Shown here: in pieces, positions 60,901-64,000 of the stretch
How positions within the stretch are numbered: the first letter of the stretch is position 1
Layout: each line of letters begins with the position of its first letter
Source of the DNA: Pempheris klunzingeri
Taxonomy: Eukaryota > Chordata > Actinopteri > Acropomatiformes > Pempheridae
Direction of reading: 5' to 3'
NCBI RefSeq assembly: GCF_042242105.1
Contig: NC_092033.1
Span: forward strand, 19,965,908 to 20,029,907
DNA: 64,000 nt
Made by a program: the position numbers and the translations under genes
The notes under the pieces: model-generated
Told to the model about the DNA's origin: nothing
Databases searched by the model: none
The model's input: the letters and a program-made list of their open reading frames with translations, nothing else

Positions 60901-63900
60901 TGATTGTTTTCTGGGCAAAAATGTAAGTCTAATGGTAACATATTTCATCTCCTGTGTTCAAGATAAGATTAGAATGGTGAGAGAAAGCCAAAATAGACAC
61001 TGTTGAATACAGACAAATTATCTTAAGAAAATTCATCCAACTACTGTAATTCATCATCTTTAACTATTCTGAGTGTTTCCTGTATATAAATTCAGGTTTG
61101 CCAGTCCCTGGAAAGACAATTCACCTCCTGTGTCCAAAATAGGCTTAGAATGGTGAGAGAAAGCCAAAATAGACACTGTTGAATAGAGACAAATTATCTT
61201 AAGAAACTTCATCCAACTAATGAAATTCATCATCTTTAACTATTCTGAGTGTTTTCTGAGCAAAAATGTAAGTCTATCAGTTCATGGTAACATATTTGAC
61301 CTCCTGTGTCCAAGATAAGACTAGAATGTTGAGAGAAAGCCGAAATAGACACTGTTGAATACAGACAAATTATCTTAAGAAACTTCATCCAACTAATGAA
61401 ATTCATCATCTTTAACTATTCTGAGTGTTTTCTGGGTAAAAATGTAAGTCTATCAGTCCATGGTAACATATTTCACCTCCTGTGTCCAAGATAAGATTAG
61501 AATGGTGAGAGAAAGCCAAAATAGACACTGTTGAATACAGACAAATTATCTTAAGAAACTTCATTCAACTAATGAAATTCATCATCTTTAACTATTCTGA
61601 GTGTTTCCTGTACAGAAGTTCAGGTCTGCCAGCCCCTGGAAAGACAATTCACCTCCTGTGTCCAAAATAGGCTTAGAATGGTGAGAGAAAGCCAAAACGG
61701 ACACTGTTGAATACAGACAAATTATCTTAAGAAACTTCATCCAACTAATGAAATTCATCATCTTTAACTATTCTGAGTGTTTCCTGTATAGAAATTCAGG
61801 TTTGCCAGCCCCTGGAAAGACAATTCACCTCCTGTGTCCAAAATAGGCTTAGAATGGTGAGAGAAAGCCAAAACGGACACTGTTGAATACAGACAAATTA
61901 TCTTAAGAAACTTCATCCAACTAATGAAATTCATCATCTTTAACTATTCTGAGTGTTTCCTGTATAGAAATTCAGGTTTGCCAGCCCCTGGAAAGACAAT
62001 TCACCTCCTGTGTCCAAAATAGGCTTAGAATGGTGAGAGAAAGCCAAAACGGACACTGTTGAATACAGACAAATTATCTTAAGAAACTTCATCCAACTAA
62101 TGAAATTCATCATCTTTAACTATTCTGAGTGTTTTCTGGGCAAAAATGTAAGTCTATCAGTCCATAGTAACATATTTCACCTCCTGTGTCCAAGATAAGA
62201 TTAGAATGGTGAGAGAAAGCCAAAATAGACACTGTTGAATACAGACAAATTATCTTAAGAAACTTCATCCAACTAATGAAATTCATCATCTTTAACTATT
62301 CTGAGTGTTTTCTGAGCAAAAATGTAAGTCTATCAGTTCATGGTAACATATTTCACCTCCTGTGTCCAAGATAAGACTAGAATGGTGAGAGAAAGCCAAA
62401 ATAGACACTGTTGAATACAGACAAATTATCTTAAGAAACTTCATCCAACTAATGAAATTCATCATCTTTAACTATTCTGAGTGTTTCCTGTATAGAAATT
62501 CAGGTTTGCCAGTCCCTGGAAAGACAATTCACCTCCTGTGTCCAAAATAGGCTTAGAATGGTGAGAGAAAGCCAAAACGGACACTGTTGAATACAGACAA
62601 ATTATCTTAAGGAACTTCATCCAACTAATGAAATTCATCATCTTTAACTATTCTGAGTGTTTTCTGTATAGAAATTCACGTTTGCCAGCCCCTGGAAAGA
62701 CAATTCACCTCCTGTGTCCACAATAGGCTTAGAATGGTGAGAGAAAGCCAAAATGGACACTGTTGAATACAGACAAATTATCTTAAGAAACTTCATCCAA
62801 CTAGTGAAATTCATCATCTTTAACTATTCTGAGTGTTTTCTGAGCAAAAATTTAAGTCTATCAGTCCATGGAAACATATTTCACCTCCTGTGTTCAAGAT
62901 AAGATTAGAATGGTGAGAGAAAGCCAAAATAGACACTGTTGAATACAGACAAATTATCTTAAGAAACTTCATCCAACTAATGTAATTCATCATCTTTAAC
63001 TATTCTGAGTGTTTCCTGTATAGAAATTCAGGTTTGCCAGTCCCTGGAAAGACAATTCACCTCCTGTGTCCAAAATAGGCTTAGAATGGTGAGATAAAGC
63101 CAAAATAGACACTGTTGAATACAGACAAATTATCTTAAGAAAATTCATCCAACTAATGAAATTCATCATCTTTAACTATTCTGAGTGTTTTCTGGGCAAA
63201 AATGTAAGTCTATCAGTCCATGGTAACATATTTCACCTCCTGTGTCCAAGATAAGATTAGAATGGTGAGAGAAAGCCAAAATAGACACTGTTGAATACAG
63301 ACAAATTATCTTAAGAAACTTCATCCAACTAATGAAATTCATCATCTTTAACTATTCTGAGTGTTTTCTGGGCAAAAATGTAAGTCTATCAGTTCATGGT
63401 AACATATTTCACCTCCTGTGTCCAAGATAAGACTAGAATGGTGAGAGAAAGCCAAAATAGACACTGTTGAATACAGACAAATTATCTTAAGAAACTTCAT
63501 CCAACTAATGAAATTCATCATCTTTAACTATTCTGAGTGTTTCCTGTATATAAATTCAGGTTTGCCAGCCCCTGGTAAAACAATTCACCTCCTGTGTCCA
63601 AAATAGGCTTAGAATGGTGAGAGAAAGCCAAAATAGACACTGTTGAATACAGACAAATTATCTTAAGAAACTTCATCCAACTAATGAAATTCATCATCTT
63701 TAACTATTCTGAGTGTTTCCTGTATATAAATTCAGGTTTGCCAGCCCCTGGAAAGACAATTCACCTCCTGTGTCCAAAATAGGCTTAGAATGGTGAGAGA
63801 AAGCCAAAATGGACACTGTTGAATACAGACAAATTATCTTAAGAAACTTCATCCAACTAATGAAATTCATCATCTTTAACTATTCTGAGTGTTTCCTGTA

Positions 63901-64000
63901 TAGAAATTCAGGTTTGCCAGCCCCTGGAAAGACAATTCACCTCCTGTGTCCAAAATAGGCTTAGAATGGTGAGAGAAAGCCAAAACGGACACTGTTGAAT
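54967..64000 (+). repeat. 176-bp satellite array, about 51 monomers, continues past window
   Basis: The word 'catcatctttaactattct' recurs with spacing 176 bp (for example 55089, 55265, 55441, 55617, 55793), with a 169-bp variant where 7 bp are missing. Each monomer has a constant part of about 130 bp and one of two alternative parts of about 43 bp. Type A reads 'cctgtatagaaattcaggtt' and type B reads 'tctgggcaaaaatgtaagtc'. Type A also goes with 'ccaaaataggctt' and type B with 'ccaagataagatt'. Blocks of many monomers are duplicated within the array. No coding frame of note is present. Confidence 0.97.

Noticed and set aside
54967-64000. CRISPR-like array
   Set aside because: Units are 176 bp with no short-repeat/unique-spacer pattern, in a vertebrate genome; it is a satellite.

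Overview
The window is nuclear DNA of a teleost fish, probably a spiny-rayed one. The genes are split by GT-AG introns, their proteins match vertebrate families closely, and the repeats are typical fish families (Tc1, hAT, piggyBac-like MITE, L2-type LINEs, an endogenous retrovirus, a long satellite). Exon borders were placed by eye from splice signals, reading phase and remembered family sequences; no alignment or transcript data were used.

Left part (1-31 kb), gene-dense. In order: a 55-residue SERCA-regulator micropeptide like C4orf3/another-regulin (+); a seven-exon gene joining a TIN2-type TRFH domain to about 14 C2H2 zinc fingers (+, 5132-9871); a short NUFIP2-like gene (+, 11478-14595); OSGEP/KAE1, 11 exons giving exactly 335 codons (-, 15808-18772); APEX1, four exons, 305 residues (+, 21197-23038); and a second TRFH-zinc-finger gene on the minus strand (30820 down to 26812) with a second possible terminal zinc-finger exon at 25196-23929. 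OSGEP and APEX1 are head to head, the arrangement I recall in mammals. NUFIP2-like and OSGEP converge with almost touching poly(A) signals.

Middle part (31-43 kb). SELENOO (selenoprotein O) runs from 31395 to 42711 in ten coding exons. It has a 32-nt microexon and an in-frame TGA as the expected selenocysteine codon three codons before the stop. Its introns hold a hAT element with a perfect target duplication, nested Tc1 relics with an LTR-like insert, and an L2-type LINE that lost its reverse-transcriptase core. It shares a short head-to-head promoter region with the second TRFH-zinc-finger gene.

Right part (43-64 kb), no host gene recognised. It holds a 33-bp minisatellite, a LINE fragment with a nested hAT, further transposon ends and a degenerate tandem repeat. 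A satellite region then runs to the window end. It lies in one orientation up to about 54.97 kb, interrupted by a deleted endogenous retrovirus and a solo LTR. It then flips into a regular array of about 51 monomers of 176 bp with two alternating sequence types and duplicated multi-monomer blocks.

The genes cover DNA repair (APEX1), tRNA t6A modification (OSGEP), mitochondrial AMPylation (SELENOO), calcium-pump regulation (micropeptide), RNA-granule biology (NUFIP2-like) and putative DNA binding (TRFH-zinc-finger pair). They look like neighbours, not one pathway.
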